NCBI GenBank assembly: GCA_902363375.1
Contig: CABIZX010000002.1
Location: 186,001 to 250,000 of the forward strand
Direction of reading: 5' to 3'
Length of the DNA: 64,000 bases
Source: Clostridiaceae bacterium
Lineage (GTDB): Bacteria; Bacillota; Clostridia; Clostridiales; Clostridiaceae
Notes under the pieces: model-generated
What the model saw: only the letters and a program-made list of their open reading frames with translations
What the model was told of the DNA's origin: nothing
The model's database searches: none
Part shown: positions 1-9,778 of the stretch, piece after piece
Position numbering within the stretch: position 1 is the first letter of the stretch
Layout: every line of letters starts with the position of its first letter
Position numbers and translations under genes: made by a program

Positions 1-410
1 TAAAAATTTATGTATCAAATATAATGACACAACCAGGTGAAAGTGATAACTTTAGTGTTCAAGATCATATAAGGGCTATATTGAAGCATTGTGAAGGGAT
101 GCCTATTGATTATGCTATTGTAAATAAAGGCCTCACAGAAGAGGAGGAGCATATAAAGGAAAAGTATTTACAAAAGGGGTCAACATTTGTGCAGCTTGAC
201 CATGATGACAAAGAAAAGCTAGATGTAAAGTATATAGAGTTTGATATGATAAAAGTTAAAAAAGGTCTTATAAGGCATGATGAAGATAAGCTTGCTAAAA
301 TTCTTATAGAAACTGTATTAAAGAAAAAAATGATTAACGATGAAAAAAGAGTTTTTGAATATATTTATTTATCACAAAGATTAAGAGGAGAAAATAAGGA
401 TAGGGAGTAG
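1..410 (+). CDS. yvcK: YvcK/CofD-like family protein, C-terminal part
   Basis: The reading frame is open from base 3, before the first ATG at 24, so the gene runs off the left edge and only its C-terminal ~136 residues are present. The segment K-I-Y-V-S-N-I-M-T-Q-P-G-E-S-D is the conserved signature of the YvcK (gluconeogenesis factor, UPF0052) family, which binds UDP-sugars and affects cell-wall and carbon metabolism. The gene ends 4 bases before whiA, the usual yvcK-whiA arrangement of Firmicutes, which supports both calls. Nothing can be said about its promoter. Confidence 0.9.
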   Translation, partial: KIYVSNIMTQPGESDNFSVQDHIRAILKHCEGMPIDYAIVNKGLTEEEEHIKEKYLQKGSTFVQLDHDDKEKLDVKYIEFDMIKVKKGLIRHDEDKLAKILIETVLKKKMINDEKRVFEYIYLSQRLRGENKDRE

Positions 411-414
411 AGAG

Positions 415-1365
415 ATGTCATTTTCACTAAAGGTAAAAAATGAAGTATGTAGAAATAGTGAATTATCTAAAGATGAAATAGCTGCCCAGTTATCGGCTAT
501 AATGAAGTCTAGTGGAACTTTAGGTTTTGGATTTAACAGATCTGTAACTTTTAAAGTAGTAACTGAAAATCCAGCTATAGCAAGGTGGATTTTTAAAAAT
601 CTAAAGGACTTTTTTGATATTCACACTAAATTATTAGTAAAGAAGAGTAATTCTTTAAAAAAGAATAATATCTATATGGTTTTAATACCAGAAGAAGTAG
701 ATGTAAAGGGACTCCTTCAAGAGTTAGGAATTATTGAGAAGGATGGATTATTTAACATACATTATGGAGTGCCTAAGGAAATTATAAAAAATGAAAGCTG
801 TAAACGGGCATATATAAAGGGAGCCTTTCTAGGGGGAGGCAGTATAAGCAATCCAGAAAAAACTTATCATTTAGAGTTCGTAACCCACGATCAAGATTAT
901 GCAAATGAACTTAGTAACATAATTAATAGCTATAAACTCAATTCTAAGGTTATACAAAGAAAAAATAGCTTTGTTATATATTTAAAAGAAGGTGAGCAAA
1001 TTGTTGACCTTTTAAATATAATAGGTGCACATAATGCTTTATTAGAACTTGAAAATATAAGAATCATGAAGGAAATGAGAAATAATGTAAATAGGATTGT
1101 TAACTGTGAGACAGCAAATCTTAGTAAAACTGTTAATGCTGCCGTGAGACAGGTAGAAAGTATAAAATTGATTCAAAGTGAAATTGGACTTGATAGGTTA
1201 CCTAAAAACTTAAAAGAAGTAGCTAGATTAAGGCTTGCATTTCCAGATGAGTCTTTAAAGGAATTAGGTGCTATGCTAAATCCACCAGTTGGAAAATCTG
1301 GGGTAAATCATCGTCTCAGAAGAATTGAAAAAATAGCAGATGAACTTAGAAAAGAAGGTAGATAG
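415..1365 (+). CDS. whiA: DNA-binding protein WhiA
   Basis: This 316-residue protein has the WhiA layout: an N-terminal LAGLIDADG-homing-endonuclease-like half without nuclease function in this family, and a C-terminal helix-turn-helix (about residues 225-310, with the run ESLKELGAMLNPPVGKSG). WhiA is a sporulation regulator in actinomycetes and affects division and chromosome segregation in Bacillus. It sits directly after yvcK, with AGAG just before the ATG. Length is normal for the family and no damage is seen. Confidence 0.95.
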   Translation: MSFSLKVKNEVCRNSELSKDEIAAQLSAIMKSSGTLGFGFNRSVTFKVVTENPAIARWIFKNLKDFFDIHTKLLVKKSNSLKKNNIYMVLIPEEVDVKGLLQELGIIEKDGLFNIHYGVPKEIIKNESCKRAYIKGAFLGGGSISNPEKTYHLEFVTHDQDYANELSNIINSYKLNSKVIQRKNSFVIYLKEGEQIVDLLNIIGAHNALLELENIRIMKEMRNNVNRIVNCETANLSKTVNAAVRQVESIKLIQSEIGLDRLPKNLKEVARLRLAFPDESLKELGAMLNPPVGKSGVNHRLRRIEKIADELRKEGR

Positions 1366-1367
1366 GT

Positions 1368-2672
1368 ATGTCAAAGCATGAAGATATAATTAAATATATC
1401 TTATCCTTAGAAATAAATACTAAAATTTCTGTTAGAAGAATCAGTAATAAATTAGGTGTAAGTGAAGGAACTGCATATAGAGCAATAAAGGAGTGTGAAT
1501 CAATAGGAATTGTCAATACAATTCCTAGGGTTGGCACAGTGAGGGTAGAAAAATTAGAGAAAAAAAATATAGATAAGATATCTTTTAAAGAAATTGTAAA
1601 CATGGTAGATGGAACATTAATAGGTGGCAAAGGTGGAGAGAATAATTTTCTTGAAAGGTTTATAATAGGTGCCATGGAAGTTGAAACCATGAAGAGATAC
1701 ATAAATCCGGGATCACTACTTATTGTTGGAAATAGAGAAGAAGTTCAGAGATTAGCTCTTGAAAATCAATGTGCAGTATTAATAACTGGGGGATTAGAAT
1801 GTAGTGATGAAATAAAAGCATTAGCAGATAAAAATAATCTTCCAGTAATATCTTGTACATATGATACATTTACAGTAGCTAGTCTTATTAATAAGGCCAT
1901 ATATGAAAATAATATAAAGAAGGAAATTGTACTAGTTGAGGATGTTATGGAGCGAACGCCTACCTGTGTAAATTCATGGGATAAGGCGAAAACCATAAGG
2001 GAGATATCAGAAAAAACAGGTCATGAAAGGTATCCTGTAATAGATGAAGATGGAAAGGTAGTTGGAATAGTAAGCATTACTCAGGTTAAACACAATGATG
2101 ATGATGAAATTATAAGTAATATCATGACTAAAAATCCAATAGTATTACTTCCGACTAGTACCATTGCTTATGCAGCTCATATTATGGCGTGGGAAGGAAT
2201 AAAAATATGTCCAGTAGTTCATAAAAAGGATTTAGTAGGGGTAATTACTAGGGAAGATGTAATAAAAGCATTACAAATAGTAGTAAGACAGCCTCATGTA
2301 GGTCAGACTATGGACGATTTAATTTTAAGAAATTTTGAGTTTGAATCTAGTAAGAATACTATGCATTTCTGGGGAGAGATAGTTCCAGAGATGCTTGATT
2401 CCATAGGCACTGCATCATGGAATGCGTTAAATATGCTTTTATCAACCATGGGAACTATGGTTCTGAGACAAAATGGTATTACTAATGTAGCTATAGATAG
2501 TTTCACATCTTACTTCACTAAGCCGGTTCAAATGGGAAGAATAATGGATGTTTATTCTGAAGTTATAGATAGAGGAAGATATTATTCCAAGGTAGAAGTT
2601 ACAATGTATAATCAGAATAAAGAGATTATGGCTAAGGCTATGCTATCAGCTAAGGTATTAAAAAATAGTTAA
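1368..2672 (+). CDS. HTH-DRTGG-CBS-hotdog regulator (YtoI/SpxR-like)
   Basis: The 434 residues read as four parts: an N-terminal winged helix-turn-helix (1-60, SVRRISNKLGVSEGTAYRAI); a DRTGG-type domain (about 65-190, SLLIVGNREEVQ, AVLITGG); two CBS motifs (about 192-310, ending VGVITREDVIKAL) that usually bind adenine nucleotides; and a hotdog thioesterase-like domain (about 320-430, TNVAIDSFTSYFTKPVQMG). This order matches Bacillus YtoI and pneumococcal SpxR. It starts 2 bases after whiA and is probably co-transcribed. The ligand and target genes are unknown. Confidence 0.85.
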   Translation: MSKHEDIIKYILSLEINTKISVRRISNKLGVSEGTAYRAIKECESIGIVNTIPRVGTVRVEKLEKKNIDKISFKEIVNMVDGTLIGGKGGENNFLERFIIGAMEVETMKRYINPGSLLIVGNREEVQRLALENQCAVLITGGLECSDEIKALADKNNLPVISCTYDTFTVASLINKAIYENNIKKEIVLVEDVMERTPTCVNSWDKAKTIREISEKTGHERYPVIDEDGKVVGIVSITQVKHNDDDEIISNIMTKNPIVLLPTSTIAYAAHIMAWEGIKICPVVHKKDLVGVITREDVIKALQIVVRQPHVGQTMDDLILRNFEFESSKNTMHFWGEIVPEMLDSIGTASWNALNMLLSTMGTMVLRQNGITNVAIDSFTSYFTKPVQMGRIMDVYSEVIDRGRYYSKVEVTMYNQNKEIMAKAMLSAKVLKNS

Positions 2673-2704
2673 ATAGATAGGTTAATTTATGAGGGGGATA
2701 GGTA

Positions 2705-2995
2705 ATGTTTACACATGTAGTTTTATTTAAGTTAAAGGAGAATACAGAGGATAATGTTACTTTTGTAGCAAATACGCTTAAAGCTATGGAAGGAAAAATT
2801 GCACAACTTAAAGGCTTAGAGGTAGGAATAGATGAACTTAATACTGAAAGATCATTTGATGTGTGTTTAATTACAAGATTTAATTCTATAAATGATATGA
2901 ATGATTATCAAGTTCATCCTTATCATGTAAATGAAGTATTAAATAAAATAAAGCCATATATAGAAGTTTCTAAAGTGGCTGACTATAATATATAA
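2705..2995 (+). CDS. Dabb (stress-responsive A/B barrel) family protein
   Basis: A 96-residue protein that fits one dimeric alpha/beta barrel domain of the Dabb family. It starts MFTHVVLFKLKE and has a C-terminal YQVHPYHVNEVLNKIKPYIEV segment; the His-Pro-x-His stretch is common in these proteins. Family members have varied or unknown roles, so no substrate is assigned. GAGGGGG lies about 7 bases before the ATG, and the gene follows the CBS regulator by 32 bases, probably in the same transcript. Confidence 0.8.
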   Translation: MFTHVVLFKLKENTEDNVTFVANTLKAMEGKIAQLKGLEVGIDELNTERSFDVCLITRFNSINDMNDYQVHPYHVNEVLNKIKPYIEVSKVADYNI

Positions 2996-3000
2996 GATAT

Positions 3001-3120
3001 TATAGCGAGAATATATATAAGAATTTTTTATGAATGTCCCAATATAAATACTATTTATGTAAGCGCTATAGTGATATTAGTAAAATAAGTAGGAGAGATT
3101 ACAAGGGACGTTCTATTTTT
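3001..3120 (+). terminator. Structured spacer with terminator-like inverted repeat
   Basis: GAATGTCCC (3032-3040) can pair, with wobbles, with GGGACGTTC (3105-3113), and the second arm is followed by a T-rich run. The long intervening segment includes another pair of arms around TATAGCG/CGCTATA. This may end the yvcK-whiA transcript before the sortase gene, but the large loop makes it a weak call. Confidence 0.3.
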
Positions 3121-3191
3121 TAGAAAGTTAGGAAACGTATGTGTGCATAATACTTTTTAAATTTTTGAAAATTAAATAAAGAGGTGCATTA

Positions 3192-3758
3192 ATGAAGGGG
3201 AGAGTTAGAAGCGTTATTAGTATATTTTTAATTTTATTAGGGATTAGCCTATTAATTTTTGCGTTTAAAGGGAAATGGGAAACAAAGAAGGTTCAAGATC
3301 AACTTTATGATAAGTTTATATCTCAAGAAAAAGAGAATAATCAAAACAAGGGAGTAACTTATGTAGACAAGATGTCTCCTATTGCTATTTTAGAAATACC
3401 TAAAATAAATTTGAAAGTAGTAGTGTCAGAAGGTACTGAAGACGAAATTATAAAATATGCAGTTGGTCATTTTAAAGATACCGCTATGCCAGGAGAAATA
3501 GGAAATTTTGCACTGGCAGGACATAGAAATTATGATACTGGAGAGTTTTTTTTAAGATTAAACAAATTAGAGATTAATGATGATATAATAGTATCTACTC
3601 ATGATAAAACTTTTACTTATAAAGTGACAGAAAGTTTTACAGTTGCACCAGAAGATACTTATGTTTTAGATAAAAGTGAAGATCCAATAATAACCCTTGT
3701 AACCTGCACCTATGATGGTAAGGATAGATTAATCGTAAAGGGTAAATTAGAAAAATAA
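3192..3758 (+). CDS. Class D sortase
   Basis: This 188-residue transpeptidase has an N-terminal membrane anchor (about residues 7-26) and an extracellular sortase fold. The catalytic triad is visible: His111 in AGHRNYDTG, Cys172 in TLVTCTYDG and Arg179 in DRLIVKG. The short length, the single N-terminal anchor and the TxTCTY context fit class D sortases, which in clostridia attach LPxTG-like proteins to the wall. No sortase substrate is seen nearby, so this looks like a housekeeping enzyme. GAGGTG precedes the ATG. Confidence 0.88.
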   Translation: MKGRVRSVISIFLILLGISLLIFAFKGKWETKKVQDQLYDKFISQEKENNQNKGVTYVDKMSPIAILEIPKINLKVVVSEGTEDEIIKYAVGHFKDTAMPGEIGNFALAGHRNYDTGEFFLRLNKLEINDDIIVSTHDKTFTYKVTESFTVAPEDTYVLDKSEDPIITLVTCTYDGKDRLIVKGKLEK

Positions 3759-3789
3759 TTTTATTGCTAAAGATGTAGGGGGTGAAAAT

Positions 3790-6700
3790 ATGAAGGATTT
3801 TGTACATCTACATGTACATACAGAGTATAGTCTTTTAGATGGCTCAGGGAAAATATCTAAACTTATAAAAAGAACAAAAGAATTAGGTATGAAGGCTATT
3901 GCCATTACTGATCATGGAACTATGTATGGTGCTGTAGATTTTTATAAGGAAGCCATAGAAAATGGTATTAAGCCTATAATTGGATGTGAAATATATGTAG
4001 CTGGAAAATCAATGTATATTAAAGAGCCTCAAAAGGATAATGATACATACCATCTAGTTCTATTAGTTAAGAATGAGGTGGGATATGAAAACTTAATGAA
4101 AATAGTATCTGCGGCATCTATTGAAGGGTTTTACTATAAGCCAAGAGTAGACTATGAATTTTTAAAGAAACATAGTGAAGGATTGATAGCTACTAGTGCA
4201 TGTTTAGGTGGAGAGGTTCAAAAAAATCTTCTAAGAGAAAATAGTGAGAAGGCTAAGGAAGTTGCTTTAGCATATAAAGAGATATTCAATGGTGATTTTT
4301 ATTTGGAATTACAATATCATGGAATTTCTCAGCAGTTACAGGTAAATGAGATGTTAATCAACTTATCTAAGGAGTGCGATATTCCATTAGTATGTACAAA
4401 TGATATTCACTATATAAATGAAGAGGATAATAAGTCTCATGATGTATTGCTTTGTATTCAGACAGGTAAAACTGTAGAAGATAAAACTAGAATGAGATAT
4501 CCATCAAATCAATTTTATCTTAAGTCTCCTGAAGAAATGTATGAAATTTTTTCATATATACCTGAGGCCATGGAAAATACAGTAAAGATAGCTGAAGAGT
4601 GCAACTTTGATTATAAATTTCATGAATCTAAGTTACCTAAATTTCCTCTACCTGATGGTATAGACCCTTATGAGTACCTAAGAGAGAAGTGCTATGAAGG
4701 GATTATTGAAAGATACGAGGTTTTCTCACCTTTAAATGGAGAATTTGACGAAGAAAAGATAAATAAAATAAGAGAAGAAAATGCAGAAGGAAAGCTTCTT
4801 TGTGATAGATTAGACTATGAATTAGGCATAATAAAGCAAATGGGATATGTAGATTACTTTCTAATTGTCTGGGACTTTATAAGATATGCTAATGAAAATG
4901 GAGTTCCCACAGGCCCAGGAAGAGGCTCAGCAGCAGGGTCTATAGTTGCTTATACTTTAGGAATAACAAAGATAGATCCGATAAAGTATGCTTTACTTTT
5001 CGAAAGATTTCTTAATCCAGAAAGAGTAAGTATGCCTGATATTGACTCAGACTTTTGCTACGAAGGACGACAACGAGTAATTGATTATGTAGTAGATAAA
5101 TATGGTGAGAGTAATGTATCACAAATAATAACCTTTGGAACTATGGCTCCAAGGGCATGCATAAGAGATGTAGGAAGGGCAATGAATTATTCCTATGCGG
5201 AAGTAGATAAAATTGCTAAAATGATTCCTTCAGTATTAAATATAACTATAGATAAAGCATTGGAGATGAATAGTGAGTTACAAGAACTTTATGATGTAGA
5301 TGAAAGGGTAAGGGAACTTATAAACGTAGCTAGAGATTTAGAAGGATTACCAAGGCATTCATCTACCCATGCAGCTGGAGTAGTTATAGCATCTCATCAA
5401 TTAGTAGAATATGTGCCACTACAGAAGAATGAGGATATGATAGTAACTCAATTTACTATGGGTACACTAGAAGAATTAGGGCTTTTAAAGATGGACTTCT
5501 TAGGACTAAGAACTCTTACAGTAATGGATGAAGCAATTAGGAATGTGTGGGAAAATCAAGGAATAAAGATAGATATTGACCATATAGATTTTGCAGATCC
5601 AAAGGTTTACCAAATGATTGGAGAAGGAAAGACTGTAGGGGTATTCCAACTAGAATCTGCAGGTATGACTTCCTTTATGAGAGATTTAAAGCCAGACTGT
5701 TTTGAGGATATCATAGCGGGAATAAGTCTTTATAGACCAGGTCCAATGGCTGAGATTCCCAAATATATTGCAGGAAAAAGAAATCCAGATAAAGTACAGT
5801 ATGTAACACCTCAATTAGAGAGCATACTAGATGTTACCTATGGGGTAATGGTTTATCAAGAACAAGTAATGCAGATAGTTAGAGACTTGGGAGGATATTC
5901 ACTTGGAAGAAGTGACCTTGTGAGACGTGCCATGTCTAAGAAGAAGCATAAGGTCATGGAAGAAGAGAGAAAGAATTTTGTCTATGGAATAGTAGATGAA
6001 AATGATAATATCGTAGTACCTGGATGTATTAGAAATGGAGTTTCGGAAGAAGCTGCAAACAAAATATTTGATCAAATGATGGATTTTGCATCCTATGCCT
6101 TTAACAAGAGTCATGCCGCAGCTTATGCTGTAGTAGGATATCAAACAGCATATTTAATGCACTATTATCCAGCGGAATTTATAGCAGCTATGCTTAATAG
6201 TATAATGGGGAATAATGAAAAAGTAGCCTATTATATTAGATTTGCAGAGGATATAGGAATAAAGGTACTTCCACCTGACATAAATGAAAGTTATAGTAAA
6301 TTCACCGTAAAAGGAAATACTATAAGATTTGGGCTTTCTGCAATAAAGAATGTTGGTGTAAATGTAATAAAATCTATAGTTGAAAAACGTAATGAAAAAG
6401 GGACATTTAAGAGTTTTAGTGATTTTTGCAATAAAATTGATTCATCAGCAGTAAATAAGAGAGCTGTAGAAAGTTTGATAAAGGTTGGAGCCTTTGATAG
6501 TTTAGGAATATATAGATCGAAATTAATAGCTGTTTTTGAGAAGCTTTTAGATGGAATAAATAATGAAAGAAAGAGAAATGTTCCAGGACAAATAAGCTTG
6601 TTCCAGGGAATTGACGAAGAGGATAGTGCTTTTAAAATAGTTTATCCAGAAATTCATGAATTTAATAAAAAATATTTATTAGCTATGGAAAAAGAGATGA

Positions 6701-7353
6701 CAGGTATATATCTGTCCGGTCATCCACTGGATGATTATGAGAAGACTTTAAAACATGCAACTACTCATAAAATATCAGATTTAGTTCTGGCAGATACTTT
6801 AGAAGATAGTAATGTATCTGAAGAAGAGATTATCAGCCAAAGAGTTTCTAAGGTGAAAGATAAGCAAAAGGTAATTTTAGGCGGACTTTTAACATCTGTA
6901 TCTAAAAAAATTACAAGAAATAATCAGGCTATGGCTTTTGCTACTTTAGAGGATCTATTTGGAACAATAGAGCTAGTTATATTTCCAAAGACCTTTTCTG
7001 CTTATAGAGAATTTGTCGAGGAAGATGAAATAGTTACTGTTGAAGGTAGAGTGGCTTTAGAAGATGAAGAACAACCTAAAATATTATGTGAAAAAATATC
7101 TCCCTTAATAAAAGTGAGTACAGATAAGATATATATTCGTGTTGAAGATGATAGTAAATTAAATAATGCTATGCAAATTATAAAAGAGAACTTTGCAGGT
7201 CAATTTGGAGTAACACCACTTTATTTATTTGCAGCTAACACTAGGAAAAAGTATCTTATAAATAAAAGTAGTTGGCTTAATAATGATTATGAAACAACAT
7301 CTAAATTAAGACATCTCTTTGGAGAGGATAATGTTAAAGTTTTAGAAGATTAA
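3790..7353 (+). CDS. dnaE: DNA polymerase III subunit alpha (DnaE)
   Basis: The 1187-residue replicative polymerase has an N-terminal PHP domain (VHLHVHTEYSLLDG at 6-19). The palm holds the catalytic aspartates Asp417 and Asp419 (PDIDSDFC) and Asp569 (LLKMDFLGLRTL). The fingers, helix-hairpin-helix and a C-terminal OB fold (about 1000-1080) follow. Length and lack of an exonuclease insertion place it in the DnaE rather than the PolC branch. A clear terminator follows. In many clostridia dnaE is followed directly by pfkA; here about 6.4 kb separates them. Confidence 0.97.
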   Translation: MKDFVHLHVHTEYSLLDGSGKISKLIKRTKELGMKAIAITDHGTMYGAVDFYKEAIENGIKPIIGCEIYVAGKSMYIKEPQKDNDTYHLVLLVKNEVGYENLMKIVSAASIEGFYYKPRVDYEFLKKHSEGLIATSACLGGEVQKNLLRENSEKAKEVALAYKEIFNGDFYLELQYHGISQQLQVNEMLINLSKECDIPLVCTNDIHYINEEDNKSHDVLLCIQTGKTVEDKTRMRYPSNQFYLKSPEEMYEIFSYIPEAMENTVKIAEECNFDYKFHESKLPKFPLPDGIDPYEYLREKCYEGIIERYEVFSPLNGEFDEEKINKIREENAEGKLLCDRLDYELGIIKQMGYVDYFLIVWDFIRYANENGVPTGPGRGSAAGSIVAYTLGITKIDPIKYALLFERFLNPERVSMPDIDSDFCYEGRQRVIDYVVDKYGESNVSQIITFGTMAPRACIRDVGRAMNYSYAEVDKIAKMIPSVLNITIDKALEMNSELQELYDVDERVRELINVARDLEGLPRHSSTHAAGVVIASHQLVEYVPLQKNEDMIVTQFTMGTLEELGLLKMDFLGLRTLTVMDEAIRNVWENQGIKIDIDHIDFADPKVYQMIGEGKTVGVFQLESAGMTSFMRDLKPDCFEDIIAGISLYRPGPMAEIPKYIAGKRNPDKVQYVTPQLESILDVTYGVMVYQEQVMQIVRDLGGYSLGRSDLVRRAMSKKKHKVMEEERKNFVYGIVDENDNIVVPGCIRNGVSEEAANKIFDQMMDFASYAFNKSHAAAYAVVGYQTAYLMHYYPAEFIAAMLNSIMGNNEKVAYYIRFAEDIGIKVLPPDINESYSKFTVKGNTIRFGLSAIKNVGVNVIKSIVEKRNEKGTFKSFSDFCNKIDSSAVNKRAVESLIKVGAFDSLGIYRSKLIAVFEKLLDGINNERKRNVPGQISLFQGIDEEDSAFKIVYPEIHEFNKKYLLAMEKEMTGIYLSGHPLDDYEKTLKHATTHKISDLVLADTLEDSNVSEEEIISQRVSKVKDKQKVILGGLLTSVSKKITRNNQAMAFATLEDLFGTIELVIFPKTFSAYREFVEEDEIVTVEGRVALEDEEQPKILCEKISPLIKVSTDKIYIRVEDDSKLNNAMQIIKENFAGQFGVTPLYLFAANTRKKYLINKSSWLNNDYETTSKLRHLFGEDNVKVLED

Positions 7354-7384
7354 AGTCAGCTGTTATAATAAAATAAATTAATTC

Positions 7385-7415
7385 AAGCACCAAGAAATTA
7401 TCTTGGTGCTTTTTT
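7385..7415 (+). terminator. Rho-independent terminator after dnaE
   Basis: AAGCACCAAG (7385-7394) and CTTGGTGCTT (7402-7411) form a perfect 10-bp stem followed by a T run. The group II intron-like 5' end starts six bases after the T run. Confidence 0.92.
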
Positions 7416-7420
7416 ATAGT

Positions 7421-7540
7421 GTGCCAGCATGGTCGTAATCGTAATCTCAAGGGTGAAAGTCTAGTGGTAAGCGTATAGCTTAAGACAGGGTGTCCATAGT
7501 GAGGTGGAACTTGAAGGAAGCCAGTGGATGTCATAGGTAT
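7421..7540 (+). mobile_element. Group II intron remnant, 5' end (domain I)
   Basis: Starting at GTGCCAGCATGG the sequence follows, from memory, the conserved 5' end of a bacterial group II intron family: an AGGGTGAAAGTC segment, then GTGGTAAGCGTATAGCT, then AGGGTGTCCATAGTGAGGTGG and a GGAAGCC segment. It is richer in G and C than its surroundings and has no convincing reading frame. Everything after ~7540 is ordinary AT-rich spacer, so most of domain I and any reverse-transcriptase gene are absent here. The matching 3' end appears at 11088-11174. Confidence 0.6.
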
Positions 7541-7817
7541 ATTTTTATTTAATGTAAAATAATTATAATTAAGGGCATTATAATAAACTTATATAAGAAT
7601 TTGACAAATAAAATCATAAGTTCTATAATAATTATTATTAACAAATAAAATAAATTATATAATCAATCTGATTATCAGAAAATATATAAGTAATTTTAAG
7701 GTTAACTTATATTGTGACATGTTACGTTTTTAAATTAAAGCTCATAAGTTTTTATAAACTTTATTAATAAAACTTATAAAAATTAGGATAAAACACTAAA
7801 TTGAAGGAGGTAGATTT
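7541..7817 (+). other. AT-rich leader of the dehydrogenase-fprA operon
   Basis: No reading frame is supported here. The segment contains the promoter described at 7601-7629 and roughly 180 bases of 5' untranslated region. A small perfect palindrome, CTGATTATCAG, lies near 7668-7678. The ribosome binding site GAAGGAGG precedes the ATG at 7818. Confidence 0.5.
7601..7637 (+). promoter_or_regulatory. Sigma-A promoter overlapped by a PerR-like box
   Basis: TTGACA (7601-7606), a 17-base spacer and TATAAT (7624-7629) make a consensus promoter. A dyad from 7623 to 7637 matches the PerR consensus TTATAATNATTATAA at 12 of 14 defined positions and covers the -10 hexamer. PerR represses flavodiiron and other oxygen-defence genes in Clostridium acetobutylicum, so peroxide or oxygen induction of this operon is a reasonable inference. 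The box itself is AT-rich and could arise by chance. Confidence 0.6.
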
Positions 7818-9728
7818 ATGTTTTTTAAGACTACAGAAAAACACGAAGCTTTTCGTGCAAAAATCAGAGAATTTGCAGAGACAGAGGTAAAGCCACAAGC
7901 ATTTATGTTGGATCAAGAAAGCAAATTTCCAACTGAGGCTATAGAAAAGTTAGGTAAAATGGGGGTATTAGGTACTCCGTATCTTAAAAAATATGGTGGG
8001 TTAGGTCTAGATGTACTTAGTTATGCCATCGCTGTTGAAGAACTTTCTAGAGTAGATGGTGGTACAGGCGTAATTTTATCAGCTCATGTTTCTTTAGGAA
8101 CATATCCAATTTTTGAATATGGAACTGAAGAACAAAAGCAAAAATACATGATTCCTCTAGCAAAAGGAGAAAAGATTGGTGCCTTTGGTTTAACTGAAAC
8201 AAACGCTGGTAGTGATGCTGGTGGAACTGAAACTACTGCTGAACTAGAAGGTGATTATTATATTTTAAATGGTGGAAAGATTTTTATTACTAATGCAGAT
8301 AAGGCAGATACTTACGTTGTATTTGCTGTAACTACTCCAGGTATAGGAGTCAAAGGTATAAGTGCCTTTATAGTTGAAAAAGGATGGGAAGGATTTACAT
8401 TTGGAGATCATTACGATAAGATGGGAATTCGCTCTTCTGCAACTGCTGAATTAGTATTTAATAATGTTAAAGTACCTAAAGAAAACTTATTAGGTGAAGA
8501 AGGACAAGGCTTTAAAATAGCTATGAAAACATTAGATGGTGGTCGTATAGGTATTGCAGCTCAAGCTCTAGGTATAGCTCAAGGAGCTTATGAAAATGCT
8601 TTAGAATATTCAAAGGAAAGAATACAATTTGGAAAGCCTATATGCCAGCAACAAGTAATTTCATTTAAATTAGCTGATATGGCAACCAAGCTAAGAGCAG
8701 CTAGATTTTTAGTATATAGTGCTGCTGAGCTTAAGGAAAATCATGAGTCTTATTCTATGGAAGCTGCCATGGCTAAGCAATATGCGTCTGATATATGTTT
8801 AGAGGTTGTAAATGATGCATTACAAATCTTTGGAGGATCTGGTTACCTTAAAGCAATGGATGTAGAAAGAGCATATCGTGATGCTAAAATTTGTACTATT
8901 TATGAAGGAACAAATGAAATTCAAAGAATGGTAATTGCATCTCATATAATCGGTAAAATGCCTAAAAATGAAAATAGAGTTAAAAAAGCTTCAGCTGGTG
9001 GAGGAATAACTGGTGCCCGTAAGAAAATGATTATGAAAGATGGAACGGCTGAGGAAAGAGTTGCTAAGCTTGTGGAAGCATTAAAAGCAGATGGTTATGA
9101 TTTTACTGTTGGTATTGATATAAATACTCCAATATCTAAGGCAGAGCGTGTTGTTAGTGTAGGTAAGGGAATTGGAGAAGAGAAGAATATGGAACTTGCT
9201 AAGGCTTTAGCTATTCAAGTTGGTGCAGCAATTGGATCATCTCGTCCTGTAGCTGAAACTTTAAAATACTTACCTTTAAATCGTTATGTTGGAATGTCAG
9301 GTCAAAAATTTAATGGAAATCTTTATATAGCATGTGGTATATCAGGTGCTGGTCAACACTTAAAAGGTATAAAGGATGCCACTACTATAGTTGCTATTAA
9401 TAATAATCCTAATGCTCCAATATTTAAGAATGCAGACTACGGTATTGTTGGAGATTTACTAGAAATAATGCCATTGTTAACAAATGCTTTAGATAACGGA
9501 GAACCAAAAAAGGAAGCACCTCCTATGAAAAAGATGAAAAAGTATATTCCTAAAAAGGTTGCTCCTACTTGGAAGAGATATGTTTGTAATGGATGTGGCT
9601 ATGAATATGATCCAGCTGTAGGAGATATAGAAAACGATGTATTCCAAGAAACTTTATTTGAAGCTCTTCCAGAAGAATGGATTTGCCCAGATTGTGGTGA
9701 AGAAAAAGATAACTTTATAGAGATTTAA
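7818..9728 (+). CDS. Acyl-CoA dehydrogenase / EtfA-like / rubredoxin fusion
   Basis: The 636 residues hold three redox modules. Residues 1-380 are a full acyl-CoA dehydrogenase (GAFGLTETNAGSDAGG; catalytic Glu363 in YEGTNEIQR). Residues about 405-560 resemble the FAD-binding C-terminal domain of EtfA (VGKGIG, SRPVAE, GISGAGQHLKG, NNNPNAPIF, DYGIVGDLLE) without the EtfA N-terminal domain. Residues 585-636 are rubredoxin with Cys590, Cys593, Cys623 and Cys626. The likely route is acyl-CoA to FAD, to the second FAD, to Fe(Cys)4. The gene lies 50 bases before fprA, whose usual donor is rubredoxin, so oxygen or NO is the probable acceptor. No EtfB is nearby. Confidence 0.9.
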   Translation: MFFKTTEKHEAFRAKIREFAETEVKPQAFMLDQESKFPTEAIEKLGKMGVLGTPYLKKYGGLGLDVLSYAIAVEELSRVDGGTGVILSAHVSLGTYPIFEYGTEEQKQKYMIPLAKGEKIGAFGLTETNAGSDAGGTETTAELEGDYYILNGGKIFITNADKADTYVVFAVTTPGIGVKGISAFIVEKGWEGFTFGDHYDKMGIRSSATAELVFNNVKVPKENLLGEEGQGFKIAMKTLDGGRIGIAAQALGIAQGAYENALEYSKERIQFGKPICQQQVISFKLADMATKLRAARFLVYSAAELKENHESYSMEAAMAKQYASDICLEVVNDALQIFGGSGYLKAMDVERAYRDAKICTIYEGTNEIQRMVIASHIIGKMPKNENRVKKASAGGGITGARKKMIMKDGTAEERVAKLVEALKADGYDFTVGIDINTPISKAERVVSVGKGIGEEKNMELAKALAIQVGAAIGSSRPVAETLKYLPLNRYVGMSGQKFNGNLYIACGISGAGQHLKGIKDATTIVAINNNPNAPIFKNADYGIVGDLLEIMPLLTNALDNGEPKKEAPPMKKMKKYIPKKVAPTWKRYVCNGCGYEYDPAVGDIENDVFQETLFEALPEEWICPDCGEEKDNFIEI

Positions 9729-9778
9729 TTTCATAGTATAAATTTAAAGTTTTTACAGCAAAAAAGGAGGAGTAATTT

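Noticed and set aside
7334..7534. Leftward frame over the dnaE end and intron remnant
   Set aside because: It overlaps a terminator and the intron-like sequence and resembles no protein.
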